From an uncultured Clostridia bacterium (GTDB lineage Bacteria; Bacillota; Clostridia; UMGS1810): a stretch of DNA of 64,000 bases. Within the stretch, counting starts at the first letter, position 1; each line of letters starts with the position of its first letter. This document shows positions 25,778-35,492 of this stretch, in pieces. The position numbers and the translations under genes are program-made. The notes below the pieces were generated by a model. That model saw nothing but the letters and a program-made list of their open reading frames with translations. It searched no databases and was not told the DNA's origin. Location of the stretch: NCBI GenBank assembly GCA_934463115.1, contig CAKSIN010000007.1, positions 1 through 64,000 of the forward strand, in the 5' to 3' direction.

Positions 25778-27616
25778 ATGCTCAAACAACATATACAAAA
25801 TATTCTCCATAATGTTGAAAAGCCGGCACGTTACACGGGCGGCGAACTGAACAGCGTTGTGAAAGATAAAAACAGCGTGGACATACGCTTTGCATTTTGC
25901 TTTGCCGATGTGTATGAAGTCGGGATGAGTCACCTCGGAATGAAGATACTGTATCATTTGCTTAATACACGCAATGATACATGGTGTGAGCGTGTATTTG
26001 CTCCGTGGGTGGATATGGAGGAGCAGATGCGCGAAAATAATATACCTCTGTATGGACTGGAGAGTATGGAAAGCGTCAGGAATTTTGATTTTCTCGGATT
26101 CACGCTTATGTATGAGATGTGCTACTCCAACATTTTGAACATGCTTGAACTCGCAGGAATACCTTTTCTTCAGAAAGACCGCGGTGACGGCGATCCGTTT
26201 GTTGTAATGGGCGGTCCTTGTGCGTACAGTGCAGAGTGCCTTGCGCCTTTTGCCGATTATTTTATGCTCGGCGAGGGCGAAGAAGTTATCATGGAATGTA
26301 TGGACGCTTATGCCGAGTGGAAAAAATCGGGTTTGCCGCGTTCTGAATACCTGAGGGCAGTGTCGCGGATTCCGGGGGTTTATGTTCCGTCACTGTACAA
26401 TATCAGCTACAATGCGGACGGAACGGTTATGGCAATAGAGCCTGTGGACGAAGATGTTCCCAAAACGGTAAAAAAACGTGTAATAGAAGATTTGGACAGC
26501 GTCTATTACCCGGACAAATTTGTTGTTCCGTTTATTGAAATTGTTCACGACAGAATAATGCTTGAAGTATTCCGAGGCTGTATACGCGGCTGCCGCTTTT
26601 GCCAGGCGGGGCAGATATACCGCCCCGTAAGGGAAAAATCTCCGGCAACGCTCATTGAAAATGCAAGAAAACTGATTGATTCCACGGGCTATGATGAAAT
26701 AAGTCTGACATCACTGAGTACCTCGGATTACCGCGGATTGCGCGAACTTACGGACGGGTTGCTCAAGCTGACGGAGCAAAAGCATGTCAGCCTGTCGCTG
26801 CCGTCCCTCAGGCTGGACTCATTTTCCATGGAACTAATGGATAAAATTTCGCGTGTTCGGAAAAGCTCACTTACGTTTGCCCCAGAGGCGGGAACGCAGC
26901 GTATGCGTGATATAATCAATAAAGGTATTACCGAAGACGACCTCATGAACAGCACAAAAATGGCGTTTGAGGGCGGTTACAGCAGTATCAAACTGTACTT
27001 TATGATAGGTCTGCCGTTTGAAACCAAAGAAGATGTTCTCGGAATAGGGCATCTTGCGCAAAAGGTTGACGCAAATTACTTTACCGTGCCAAAAGAAAAA
27101 CGAGCACCCGGACTGCGGATTACACTGTCGGTGTCGTCGTTCGTTCCAAAGGCATTTACACCGTTTCAGTGGGTGCGCCAGGCAACACTGGATGAACTTC
27201 GCGAACGTCAGAGCGAACTGCGCGATGTAATAACGAGCAAGAGAATCAAATATAACTATCACGAAGCACCTGTCAGCGTACTTGAGGGAGTTTTTGCACG
27301 CGGTGACAGACGTCTTGCCGATGTTTTGATAAAAGCCCATGAAAAAGGTGCTAAATTTGACAGCTGGACAGAATTGTTCGACATGCAGAAGTGGGAGGAA
27401 GCATTTGACGAATGCGGACTTGAAATGTCATTCTATACACGTGCGAGAGATTTTGATGAAATACTTCCGTGGGATATGATTGATGTCGGTGTAAAAAAAT
27501 CGTTTTTGATTTCCGAGGCAAAAAAGGCGCAACGGGCGGAGGTTACCCCGAATTGCCGTGCAAAATGTTCCGGGTGCGGAGCAAACTGTTTTAAAGGCGG
27601 TGTATGCTATGAGTAA
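25778..27616 (+). CDS. B12-binding-domain radical SAM protein (TIGR03960-like)
   Basis: 612 residues. The N-terminal part resembles a B12-binding domain (FCFADVYEVGMSHLGMKILY; MGGPCAYSAECLAPF). The radical SAM cluster motif is Cys268-x3-Cys272-x2-Cys275 in FRGCIRGCRFCQAG. A Cys-rich C-terminus (CRAKCSGCGANCFKGGVC) may hold a second cluster. The family is widespread in Firmicutes beside a DUF2344 protein, as here, and its reaction is not established; links to RNA or ribosome modification have been proposed. It overlaps the next gene by eight bases. Confidence 0.87.
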   Translation: MLKQHIQNILHNVEKPARYTGGELNSVVKDKNSVDIRFAFCFADVYEVGMSHLGMKILYHLLNTRNDTWCERVFAPWVDMEEQMRENNIPLYGLESMESVRNFDFLGFTLMYEMCYSNILNMLELAGIPFLQKDRGDGDPFVVMGGPCAYSAECLAPFADYFMLGEGEEVIMECMDAYAEWKKSGLPRSEYLRAVSRIPGVYVPSLYNISYNADGTVMAIEPVDEDVPKTVKKRVIEDLDSVYYPDKFVVPFIEIVHDRIMLEVFRGCIRGCRFCQAGQIYRPVREKSPATLIENARKLIDSTGYDEISLTSLSTSDYRGLRELTDGLLKLTEQKHVSLSLPSLRLDSFSMELMDKISRVRKSSLTFAPEAGTQRMRDIINKGITEDDLMNSTKMAFEGGYSSIKLYFMIGLPFETKEDVLGIGHLAQKVDANYFTVPKEKRAPGLRITLSVSSFVPKAFTPFQWVRQATLDELRERQSELRDVITSKRIKYNYHEAPVSVLEGVFARGDRRLADVLIKAHEKGAKFDSWTELFDMQKWEEAFDECGLEMSFYTRARDFDEILPWDMIDVGVKKSFLISEAKKAQRAEVTPNCRAKCSGCGANCFKGGVCYE

Positions 27617-28259
27617 AATACGTATGTGCTACACACAGGGCGACGGTGTTCGCTTTATATCTCATCTGGATTTTATGCGTACAATTGCAAGAACGTTTCG
27701 CAGAGCTGAACTCCCGGTAAAATATTCGTCCGGATTCAATCCGCATATGGTAATGACAATAGGACTTCCGCTGTCGGTCGGAACAACTTCGGTTTGCGAC
27801 TGCCTTGATGTTGAACTGACAGAGGATATGCCGTATGATGAGATTATGCGGCGCGTAAATGAGTGCGCTCCGCGGGCAATAGAAATAACGCATGTAAAAT
27901 CGGCAGAGGGTGAAAAACCTCTTTATCAGATAGACAGCGCCGAATACAATGCAAAATTTGTTACATCGCGGACGGTTGTTCTCGGCGAATATATCGCGGC
28001 ACCGCGGGTAATGATAGAAAAGAAATCCAAACGCAAAGTAAATGAAGTTAATATAAAGGATTTTATCCGAAAAATAGAAGTTGAAAAATCCGACGGCATC
28101 AACCATGAAATATTGATGCATATAAATGCCGGTAACTTCTCAAATCTCAAACCGGAGCTTGTGCTTAAGTCGATGTCTGCCTTTTACGACTGTGAAATAT
28201 CCGGTATTGATATTGAGAGACGTGTAATATACTTCGATGATATGACGAGGGTGTTTTGA
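27609..28259 (+). CDS. radical SAM-associated DUF2344 protein (TIGR03936-like)
   Basis: 216 residues starting SKIRMCYTQGDGVRFISHLD then FMRTIARTFRRAELPVKYSSGF, the hallmark of the DUF2344 family found next to, or fused with, the radical SAM protein in front. ATG 27609 overlaps the previous stop, which implies coupling and a working pair. It may bind or position the substrate. Function is otherwise unknown. ligA starts two bases after its TGA. Confidence 0.87.
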   Translation: MSKIRMCYTQGDGVRFISHLDFMRTIARTFRRAELPVKYSSGFNPHMVMTIGLPLSVGTTSVCDCLDVELTEDMPYDEIMRRVNECAPRAIEITHVKSAEGEKPLYQIDSAEYNAKFVTSRTVVLGEYIAAPRVMIEKKSKRKVNEVNIKDFIRKIEVEKSDGINHEILMHINAGNFSNLKPELVLKSMSAFYDCEISGIDIERRVIYFDDMTRVF

Positions 28260-28260
28260 T

Positions 28261-30246
28261 ATGAATATTGATTATAACGCGCTTAAAGAAAAAATTGCAT
28301 ACCATTCGCAAAGATACTATGTTTATGATGATCCGGAGATTACCGATGCCGAATATGATAAACTGATGCGCACGCTCCTTGATTATGAAAAGGAGCATCC
28401 GGATGAAGTTACACCGGATTCGCCGTCGCAAAAAATAGGCGGTGTGATTCTCAAATCCTTTGACAGTGTTCATCACGATGTGCAGATGCAGAGTCTTCAG
28501 GACGCATTCAGCCGCGAGGAACTCATTGATTTTGACAGACGTGTAACCAATGCACTCGGGCATAATGTTCAGTACGTTACGGAACACAAGATAGACGGTC
28601 TATCCGTGTCGCTGGAATACCGCAACTCGGTATTTGTGCGCGGTTCCACGCGCGGCGACGGAAATGACGGTGAAGATGTAACGGAAAATCTGAAAACGAT
28701 AATGAGTATTCCGCTTAAGCTGAATGTGGATGTTGAGTATCTGGAAGTGCGCGGCGAAGTGTTTATGCCGAAAAAAAGCTTTGAACGGCTTAATGCCGAA
28801 AGGGAGCTTAGCGGCGAAATGACGTTTGCCAATCCGAGAAATGCGGCTGCCGGATCGCTGAGACAGCTGAACAGCGCCGTGACGGCAAAACGCGGACTTG
28901 ACATTTTTGTGTTCAATATTCAGCAGATTACCGGCCGTGAAATAAAAACTCATCTTGAAGGACTTAAATTTTTGCGCGAAGCAGGTTTCAAGGTTATTTC
29001 AAACGATAAACTGTTTCCGGATATAGAGTCGGCAATAGATGAGATTGAACATATAGGGCAAATACGAACATCGCTGTACTATGATATAGACGGAGCGGTT
29101 ATAAAGGTAAATAATCTTGATGACAGACGTGCGCTCGGAACAACCGCCAAAACTCCCAAATGGGCAATTGCCTACAAATATCCTGCGGAGCAAAAGGAAA
29201 CCACGGTAAGGGATATTGTTGTTCAGGTCGGCAGAACGGGTGTGCTCACTCCGAACGCGGAATTTGACACGGTTGTGGTTGCCGGTAGCTCAATAGCACG
29301 CGCCACGCTGCACAATATTGATTATATCAGGAAGAAAGATATACGAATCGGAGACCGTGTGCTGGTTCAAAAGGCAGGCGATGTTATACCGGAGATAGTT
29401 CGTGTTGTATCGGAGAAACGGACAGGCGGCGAAAGGGAATTTAACATGCCCGATACCTGCCCGGCATGCGGCACAAGAGTTCACAGGGAGGAGGGCGAAG
29501 CGGCATACCGCTGTACAAATCCCGATTGCCCGGCGCAAATGCTCCGCACGCTTGAACATTTTGTGTCCGGGGATGCGATGGATATAGAAGGTATGGGACC
29601 GTCTATTGTGGAAAAACTTGTTTCGGGCGGCCTTGTGCACAGCTGTGCGGATATCTATTACCTCAATGCGCAGCAACTTGCCTCGCTCGATAAACTGGGT
29701 GATAAAAGTGCCGAAAACCTTATTGCAGCAATAGAGAGGTCAAAGCAAAATTGTCTGTCGCGATTGCTTTTTGCATTCGGAATACGACACATAGGTGCCG
29801 GAGCGGCAAGAATCATTGCCGCATATGCAAAGGATATTGAGCGGCTGTTTTCGGTAACGGCAGAGGAACTTTGCGAAATAAATGACGTCGGAATGATTAT
29901 GGCAGAAAGCGTTGTCGAGTTTTTTTCACAGGAACATGTTCGTCAAATGGTTGACAGACTAAAGTCGGCAGGTGTTAATACGATGTATATTGAATCGGAA
30001 AAAGCAGGGGACACACTTGCCGGGAAAACAATTGTGATAACCGGAACTTTGCCGACATTGGGGCGCAAAGAAGCAAAAGAGCTTATTGAGCAAAACGGCG
30101 GAAAAGTGTCGGGCAGTGTGTCGAAAAAAACGGATATGCTGCTGTGCGGCGATGATGCCGGCAGTAAGCTTGATAAGGCAAAACAACTCGGTATAGAAAT
30201 AATATCGGAAGAAGAACTTATATCAATAATAAATGCCCGGGAATAA
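28261..30246 (+). CDS. ligA: NAD-dependent DNA ligase
   Basis: 661 residues, full family length. The adenylation lysine is K110 in EHKIDGLSVSLEYR. An OB-fold, a four-Cys zinc finger (CPACG ... CTNPDCPAQ), helix-hairpin-helix repeats and a C-terminal BRCT domain (LAGKTIVITGTLPTLGRKEA) follow in order. It seals nicks in replication and repair using NAD. Probably co-transcribed with the two genes upstream; a strong hairpin follows. Confidence 0.97.
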   Translation: MNIDYNALKEKIAYHSQRYYVYDDPEITDAEYDKLMRTLLDYEKEHPDEVTPDSPSQKIGGVILKSFDSVHHDVQMQSLQDAFSREELIDFDRRVTNALGHNVQYVTEHKIDGLSVSLEYRNSVFVRGSTRGDGNDGEDVTENLKTIMSIPLKLNVDVEYLEVRGEVFMPKKSFERLNAERELSGEMTFANPRNAAAGSLRQLNSAVTAKRGLDIFVFNIQQITGREIKTHLEGLKFLREAGFKVISNDKLFPDIESAIDEIEHIGQIRTSLYYDIDGAVIKVNNLDDRRALGTTAKTPKWAIAYKYPAEQKETTVRDIVVQVGRTGVLTPNAEFDTVVVAGSSIARATLHNIDYIRKKDIRIGDRVLVQKAGDVIPEIVRVVSEKRTGGEREFNMPDTCPACGTRVHREEGEAAYRCTNPDCPAQMLRTLEHFVSGDAMDIEGMGPSIVEKLVSGGLVHSCADIYYLNAQQLASLDKLGDKSAENLIAAIERSKQNCLSRLLFAFGIRHIGAGAARIIAAYAKDIERLFSVTAEELCEINDVGMIMAESVVEFFSQEHVRQMVDRLKSAGVNTMYIESEKAGDTLAGKTIVITGTLPTLGRKEAKELIEQNGGKVSGSVSKKTDMLLCGDDAGSKLDKAKQLGIEIISEEELISIINARE

Positions 30247-30249
30247 ATG

Positions 30250-30300
30250 AAATCGGCTGCGGTAAAATGAATTTCACTTTGCCGCAGCCGATTTGTATTT
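30250..30300. terminator. bidirectional terminator between ligA and ung
   Basis: AAATCGGCTGCGG (30250-30262) pairs with CCGCAGCCGATTT (30282-30294), and the stem continues inwards through TAAAATGAA/TTCACTTTG. It lies between two convergent genes. The core closely matches the hairpin at 45711-45752. Confidence 0.75.
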
Positions 30301-30318
30301 CAGAAAGATTATAATTCT

Positions 30319-30993
30319 TTATATATTCTCTATCTGCCAGTCTATGGCCTTTTGTCCGAGAGATTCGAGAATTTCATTTGCCTTTGCAAAATGATTGCAT
30401 CCGAAAAATCCGCGGCTTGCGGACAGTGGGCTTGGGTGTACCGACATTAAAACATAGTGTCGGTTTTGATCTATCAGCCACGATTTGCTTTTTGCATTAT
30501 TTCCCCAAAGCATAAATATAACCGGTTTTTCGCGTTTGTTGAGCTTGCGTATAACTTCATCGGTAAATATCTCCCAGCCTTTGTCTTTGTGGGAGTTTGC
30601 CATGTCTTTGCGCACGGTGAGCGATGTATTAAGCAGCAGAACACCCTGATCCGCCCATTTTTTCAGATAGCCGTTGTTCGGAATATAGCATCCGAGAGAG
30701 TCGTGCAGCTCTTTATATATATTCTTGAGCGACGGCGGAATCGGCACACCCTGCTTGACGGAGAATGCCAGGCCGTGCGCCTCGCCTTCACCGTGGTACG
30801 GATCCTGCCCGAGAATTACTACTTTAACATCGTCGTAATCGGTGTACTTGAGCGCGTTGTATATGTCATACATCGGCGGATATATTGTTTGCTCAAAGTA
30901 TTCCTTTTTCAAAAATTCGCGAAGTCTGAGATAGTAATCCTTGGAAAACTCTCCCTTTAATACTTCATCCCATTTATTTCCGAAATTAACCAT
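30319..30993 (-). CDS. ung: uracil-DNA glycosylase
   Basis: 224 residues of family 1 UDG. The catalytic water-activating motif ILGQDPYHGEGEAHGLAFSV and the DNA-intercalating VHPSPLSASRGFFG are both present. It removes uracil from DNA to start base excision repair. It begins 15 bases after typA ends, so both are probably one transcript. Confidence 0.97.
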   Translation of the reverse strand: MVNFGNKWDEVLKGEFSKDYYLRLREFLKKEYFEQTIYPPMYDIYNALKYTDYDDVKVVILGQDPYHGEGEAHGLAFSVKQGVPIPPSLKNIYKELHDSLGCYIPNNGYLKKWADQGVLLLNTSLTVRKDMANSHKDKGWEIFTDEVIRKLNKREKPVIFMLWGNNAKSKSWLIDQNRHYVLMSVHPSPLSASRGFFGCNHFAKANEILESLGQKAIDWQIENI

Positions 30994-31008
30994 GACAATC
31001 CCTCAAAT

Positions 31009-32832
31009 TTATTTGTTGTGAGCTCTGGTTTTTGCCCTTTGTGTTTTATCGAGAATTTTTTTGCGGAGTCTGAGGCTCTTCGGAGTTATTTCCAAAAGCT
31101 CGTCATCAGCCAAAAATTCAATGCAGTTTTCAAGCGACATCGCAACCGGAGGAACAAGACGAAGTGCATCGTCCGAACCGGAAGCACGGGTGTTTGTTAT
31201 GTGTTTCTTTTTGCACACATTAACGTCAATATCACCGACGCGCAGATTTTCGCCGACAATCATTCCCTGATACACCTCAACACCGGGGCCTATAAACAGC
31301 GAGCCGCGTTCCTGGGCATTAAACAGACCGTAGGTTATTGACTCGCCGTCTTCAAATGCTACAAGCGAACCGCGCTGGCGCATCGGAATATCACCTTTAT
31401 AATCTTCGTAGCCGTTAAGGATATGATTCATCACACCGTTTCCGCGTGTGTCGGTCATCAGCTGTGAACGGTATCCTATAAGGCTTCGCGACGGAACATT
31501 GAATTCTATTCTTGTAAATCCGCTGCCGCCGGCGGCATTCATATTGAGCATCTGCGCCTTGCGCTCCGACAGAGTCTGTATTACGGAACCAACATACTCC
31601 TCAGGAACATCAACAATAAGAAGTTCCATTGGCTCCATGAGTTTTCCGTCTATATTTTTGTAGATAACCTCTGGCTTTGAAACCTGGAATTCATACCCCT
31701 CGCGGCGCATCGTTTCTATCAGAATAGACAGGTGGAGTTCACCTCTGCCGGACACTTTGAACGAGTCTGCGGAATCGGTTTCTTCAACCTTGAGGCTGAC
31801 GTTTGTCATCATTTCCTTGAACAGTCTGTCGCGCAGATGACGGCTGGTTACAAAATCACCCTCTCTGCCGGCAAACGGTGAATCGTTTACCGAGAATGTC
31901 ATCGATATTGTAGGCTCGTCTATATCGACAAACGGGAGCGGATCCGGTGAATCGACATCGCATATTGTTTCGCCTATTTTTACATCGGCAACACCGGCAA
32001 CAAGCACAATATCTCCGATAGTGGCTTTTTGCGTTTCGACGCGGTTCAGTCCCTCGTACTGATACATTTTTGTGATTCTAATATTTTCTGTGGAGCCGTC
32101 TTTTTTGCAGATAACCGCATTCTGACCTACAGTAAGGCTTCCGCGTTCCACTCTGCCCACTGCCATTGCGCCCACATAATCATCATAGTCTATATTGGAT
32201 ATCAAAAGCTGCAGCGGTGCGTCGGCGTCACCCTCGGGAGCCGGAACGTGGTTTATTATCATATCCAAAAGCGGTTTTAAGTCCTCGCCGCGCTTTTCGG
32301 GATCAAGTGAAGCATAGCCGTCTCTGCCCGAAGCGTAGACAACCGGCGAGTTGAACTGGTCGTCTGTTGCGTCCAGCTCCATAAACAGCTCAAGAACTTC
32401 GTCCACAACTTCATAAGGACGTGCATTCGGGCGGTCTATTTTGTTCACAACAATAATCGGTCTCAAATCAAGCGAAAGAGCTTTTTTGAGTACAAATCTT
32501 GTTTGCGGCATGCAGCCTTCAAATGCGTCTACAAGAACAAGAACGCCGTCCACCATTTTGAGGACGCGCTCCACTTCGCCGCCGAAGTCGGCATGACCGG
32601 GGGTGTCTACAATATTAATCTTAATTCCGTTATATATAAGCGATGTGTTTTTGGACAAAATGGTTATTCCGCGTTCTCTTTCGAGATCGTTGTTATCCAT
32701 TACTCTTTCGTCAACCTGCTGGTTCTCTCTGAAAATTCCGCTCTGGCGGAGCATTCCGTCCACAAGAGTGGTTTTTCCATGGTCAACGTGAGCTATAATC
32801 GCTATGTTTCTCAAATCTTCTCTGGTACTCAT
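31009..32832 (-). CDS. typA: translational GTPase TypA/BipA
   Basis: 607 residues. EF-G-like GTPase with IAHVDHGKTTLVDGML, DTPGHADFGGEVERV and NKIDRPNAR, plus the BipA-specific C-terminal domain. It helps 50S assembly and stress growth. I chose ATG 32832 (MSTREDLRNIAII), with AAAGGA upstream; the frame is open to 32859 without a ribosome site. It lies between the rpmE terminator and ung. Confidence 0.96.
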   Translation of the reverse strand: MSTREDLRNIAIIAHVDHGKTTLVDGMLRQSGIFRENQQVDERVMDNNDLERERGITILSKNTSLIYNGIKINIVDTPGHADFGGEVERVLKMVDGVLVLVDAFEGCMPQTRFVLKKALSLDLRPIIVVNKIDRPNARPYEVVDEVLELFMELDATDDQFNSPVVYASGRDGYASLDPEKRGEDLKPLLDMIINHVPAPEGDADAPLQLLISNIDYDDYVGAMAVGRVERGSLTVGQNAVICKKDGSTENIRITKMYQYEGLNRVETQKATIGDIVLVAGVADVKIGETICDVDSPDPLPFVDIDEPTISMTFSVNDSPFAGREGDFVTSRHLRDRLFKEMMTNVSLKVEETDSADSFKVSGRGELHLSILIETMRREGYEFQVSKPEVIYKNIDGKLMEPMELLIVDVPEEYVGSVIQTLSERKAQMLNMNAAGGSGFTRIEFNVPSRSLIGYRSQLMTDTRGNGVMNHILNGYEDYKGDIPMRQRGSLVAFEDGESITYGLFNAQERGSLFIGPGVEVYQGMIVGENLRVGDIDVNVCKKKHITNTRASGSDDALRLVPPVAMSLENCIEFLADDELLEITPKSLRLRKKILDKTQRAKTRAHNK

Positions 32833-32861
32833 ATTGCAAAATCCTTTCGTTACAAACATCG

Positions 32862-32889
32862 AAAAACCCCTTCGCCTGAAGGGGTTTCA
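32862..32889 (-). terminator. terminator after rpmE
   Basis: AAACCCCTTC (32864-32873) and GAAGGGGTTT (32878-32887) form a ten-bp stem with loop GCCT. On the minus strand it is followed by five T residues. It separates rpmE from typA. Confidence 0.85.
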
Positions 32890-32891
32890 AA

Positions 32892-33095
32892 TTATTTGTC
32901 AAGCCCGTACTTTCTCTTGAACTTGTCGATTCTTCCGCCGGTATCTACGAGTTTCTGTTTACCGGTGTAGAACGGATGACAATTTGAGCAAATTTCAACG
33001 TTGATATTCTCTTTGGTTGAGCTTGTCTCAAATGTTGCACCGCAAGCACATTTGATTACTGTGGGTTTGTAATCCGGATGTATACCCTGTTTCAT
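32892..33095 (-). CDS. rpmE: 50S ribosomal protein L31, zinc-binding type
   Basis: 67 residues: MKQGIHPDYKPTVIKCACG, ICSNCHPFYTGKQKLVDTGG and RIDKFKRKYGL. The cysteines in CAC and CSNC make the zinc-containing form. It bridges the ribosomal subunits. It has its own promoter and terminator. Confidence 0.97.
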   Translation of the reverse strand: MKQGIHPDYKPTVIKCACGATFETSSTKENINVEICSNCHPFYTGKQKLVDTGGRIDKFKRKYGLDK

Positions 33096-33138
33096 TTATA
33101 TTCACCTCTGCTTCTTAAATCTCATTTACGACTCAACC

Positions 33139-33167
33139 ATTATAACACACTATTTTTTAAATTGCAA
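33139..33167 (-). promoter_or_regulatory. rpmE promoter
   Basis: On the minus strand TTGCAA (33162-33167), 17-base spacer, TATAAT (33139-33144). The region 33168-33386, between the two divergent promoters, shows nothing recognisable. Confidence 0.7.
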
Positions 33168-33386
33168 GTGTTATTTAACGTTTTTTGGAATTCTTTTGTA
33201 TAAATTTCGCACTTTATCTTAAAAAATGTAGTGTTTGGAGTATGTTTTTGCGCGTAATTATTAAATTTTACGGCGCAGGACGGACGTTTGTTTAAATATA
33301 AGTGTCAAAAACACGTATATATAATGGTAAGAATATCAATGTAATCAACAAATTTTCCGCGCAAAAATAATTTTGTAAAAAAATGC

Positions 33387-33415
33387 TTGCAATTTTATAA
33401 AAAATGTGGTATACT
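33387..33415 (+). promoter_or_regulatory. rplS promoter
   Basis: TTGCAA (33387-33392), 17-base spacer, TATACT (33410-33415). The predicted start is near 33422. Confidence 0.7.
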
Positions 33416-33421
33416 CTTTAA

Positions 33422-33500
33422 TCGTATGCGGGCGGTCCTCTGCGAACGGCTCAAAAGTGTGCCGAATGTGCTTTGCATGAACGTCTACGGAGAGAGGAGG
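33422..33500 (+). promoter_or_regulatory. rplS leader, possible L19 autoregulatory element
   Basis: About 80 GC-richer bases between promoter and ribosome site, with several short complementary words (GCGGGCGGTCC, GCGAACGGC, GTGCCG). L19 leaders of Firmicutes are a known RNA family, so position and length fit, but I could not confirm the consensus by eye. Confidence 0.35.
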
Positions 33501-33507
33501 ATGTATG

Positions 33508-33849
33508 ATGGATATTATTAAGAGCTTAACAAGCGAACAGTTAAGGACAGACCTTCCGGAGCTTTGCATCGGTGATACTGTTAAGGTTCACGTGCTTATC
33601 AAAGAAGGTTCGAGAGAAAGAATCCAGGTTTTCGAAGGAACTATTATTTCCAAGAAACACGGCGGTATAACCGAGACTTTCACCGTTAGAAGAGTATCTT
33701 ACGGCGTTGGTGTGGAAAGAACTTTCCCGGTTAATTCTCCTAAACTTGCTAAAATCGAAGTTGTCAGAAAAGGTAAAGTCAGAAGAGCAAAACTCTATTA
33801 TCTGCGTGACAGAGTCGGCAAAGCAACAAGAGTTAAAGAGAAGATATGA
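33508..33849 (+). CDS. rplS: 50S ribosomal protein L19
   Basis: 113 residues: VKVHVLIKEGSRERIQVFEG, TETFTVRRVSYGVGVERTFP and the C-terminal KVRRAKLYYLRDRVGKA. It lies at the subunit interface. Two in-frame ATG codons (33505 and 33508) follow GAGGAGG; the second has the better seven-base spacing. It is followed by lepB, rbgA and rnhB, a common Firmicutes order. Confidence 0.96.
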   Translation: MDIIKSLTSEQLRTDLPELCIGDTVKVHVLIKEGSRERIQVFEGTIISKKHGGITETFTVRRVSYGVGVERTFPVNSPKLAKIEVVRKGKVRRAKLYYLRDRVGKATRVKEKI

Positions 33850-33957
33850 TCAAACTTTCCGGATTGTCTTGCACAGTTTTGGAAATCACACGTTTGCTAT
33901 GGACAGTCATTTGGCCATAGCTTTTGTGATATATGGAATATTTTAGGAGGCGTTATC

Positions 33958-34539
33958 ATGGAAGAACAGGAGAATGTTTCTACGACAGCTGTTACCGAAC
34001 AGCCGAAGCAGCTTAATTGGAAAAAAGAGGCCGCCGATTGGGTTTTATCTATAGCCGTGGCAATAGTGCTGGCGCTTTTGATACGCAGATTTGTGTTTAC
34101 AATAGTGCGTGTTGACGGACCTAGTATGAATCCGACTCTTTCACACGGTGATACTTTGTTTACGACACGTCTTATGTATAAGCCGAAAGTCGGGGATATT
34201 GTCATCTTCCGTCCGCCGGCAAGCCCTAAGACACCGTATGTCAAGAGGATTATTGCTCTTGAGGGGCAGACGGTTGATATCGATCCGCTTACGGGCGATG
34301 TATCCGTAGACGGTAAGGTGTATGATGAGCCGTATATAAAGGAACCGATACAGCGTATGGGAGACATGGAATTTCCGTACACTGTTCCGAAGGACACTAT
34401 TTTTGTACTCGGAGATAACCGAAACAACAGTCACGACAGCCGTGATTCCGATGTAGGCGCCGTTCCGGTGGAAAATATAATCGGAAAAGCGCAGATTCGC
34501 CTGCTGCCGATAAGCACTGCAGGCTCTTTGTACAAATAA
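33958..34539 (+). CDS. lepB: signal peptidase I
   Basis: 193 residues. One N-terminal membrane helix (about 28-48) and then the Ser-Lys dyad: Ser56 in GPSMNPTL and Lys96 in YVKRIIAL. GDNRNNSHDSRD is the conserved box E. It cleaves signal peptides from exported proteins on the outer membrane face. ATG 33958 follows TAGGAGG. Confidence 0.96.
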   Translation: MEEQENVSTTAVTEQPKQLNWKKEAADWVLSIAVAIVLALLIRRFVFTIVRVDGPSMNPTLSHGDTLFTTRLMYKPKVGDIVIFRPPASPKTPYVKRIIALEGQTVDIDPLTGDVSVDGKVYDEPYIKEPIQRMGDMEFPYTVPKDTIFVLGDNRNNSHDSRDSDVGAVPVENIIGKAQIRLLPISTAGSLYK

Positions 34540-34544
34540 TAAAA

Positions 34545-34584
34545 AGAGGTGTGGCAAAATTAAATAATTTGCTGCACCTTTTTT
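34545..34584 (+). terminator. terminator between lepB and rbgA
   Basis: AGGTGTGGCAAA (34547-34558) pairs with TTTGCTGCACCT (34568-34579), apart from one wobble and one mismatch, followed by six T. Partial read-through to rbgA is likely because that gene lies only ten bases on. Confidence 0.7.
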
Positions 34585-34593
34585 GATGAGGGA

Positions 34594-35490
34594 ATGAACA
34601 AGCATATGAATAACGAATACAAAAACGATATAAACTGGTTTCCGGGGCACATGACGAAAACACTGCGCATGATGCAGGAAAATCAAAAACTTATTGATAT
34701 AGTTATTGAACTTGTGGACGCACGGATTCCGCTAAGCAGCCGCAACCCGTCGATAGACGAAATATTTCCGTCAAAACCGCGTATGGTGGTTATGAACAAA
34801 TCAGACATAGCCGACGCGTCGGTTACGGAGTCGTGGAAAAGATATTTTGTCAAAAAGGGACTGCGCGCCGAGGCGGTGTCATCCACAAGCGGCAAGTCAC
34901 TCCAGGGAATTTTTTCCGTATGCCGCGAACAGCTGCGTGAAAAAATAGAACATGACGCTGCCAGAGGACTTGTGAACCGACCGATAAAGATTATGGTTGT
35001 CGGTATTCCGAATGTCGGGAAATCATCATTTATAAATAAATTGTCAGGGAGAAAGAGCACTGTAACCGGCGACCGCCCCGGGGTTACTCGCGGAAAACAG
35101 TGGATACGGCTCGGAAACGGGTTTGAACTTTTGGACACCCCCGGAGTGCTCTGGCCGAAGTTTGAGGACAGAGCAGTAGGTGAAAAACTCGCATTTACCG
35201 GAGCAATACGCGACGAGGTTATGGATATTGAAGAAATAGCATGCCTGCTGCTTGAGTTTCTTTCAAAAAACTATCCCGACAGGCTGACCGAACGTTACAA
35301 AATGACGGATTTTCGGGAGTTGGACGGATATGAGCTGTTGCAGCTGCTCGGAAAAAAGAGAGGGTTTGTTGTGTCCGGCGGAGAGATAGATACCGAACGT
35401 GCGGCAAAAATACTGCTTGACGAATTTCGCGGGGCAAAACTCGGTCGCATTTCGCTTGAGACACCGCCAGAATATGACACGGAGGAGTAA
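34594..35490 (+). CDS. rbgA: ribosome biogenesis GTPase RbgA (YlqF)
   Basis: 298 residues of a circularly permuted GTPase: the guanine motif NKSD (68-71) precedes the P-loop GIPNVGKS (137-144) and DTPGVLWP. INWFPGHMTKTLRMM is the family N-terminus. It acts late in 50S assembly. Start at ATG 34594, with a second ATG at 34606. It overlaps nothing; rnhB begins two bases after it. Confidence 0.95.
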   Translation: MNKHMNNEYKNDINWFPGHMTKTLRMMQENQKLIDIVIELVDARIPLSSRNPSIDEIFPSKPRMVVMNKSDIADASVTESWKRYFVKKGLRAEAVSSTSGKSLQGIFSVCREQLREKIEHDAARGLVNRPIKIMVVGIPNVGKSSFINKLSGRKSTVTGDRPGVTRGKQWIRLGNGFELLDTPGVLWPKFEDRAVGEKLAFTGAIRDEVMDIEEIACLLLEFLSKNYPDRLTERYKMTDFRELDGYELLQLLGKKRGFVVSGGEIDTERAAKILLDEFRGAKLGRISLETPPEYDTEE

Positions 35491-35492
35491 AA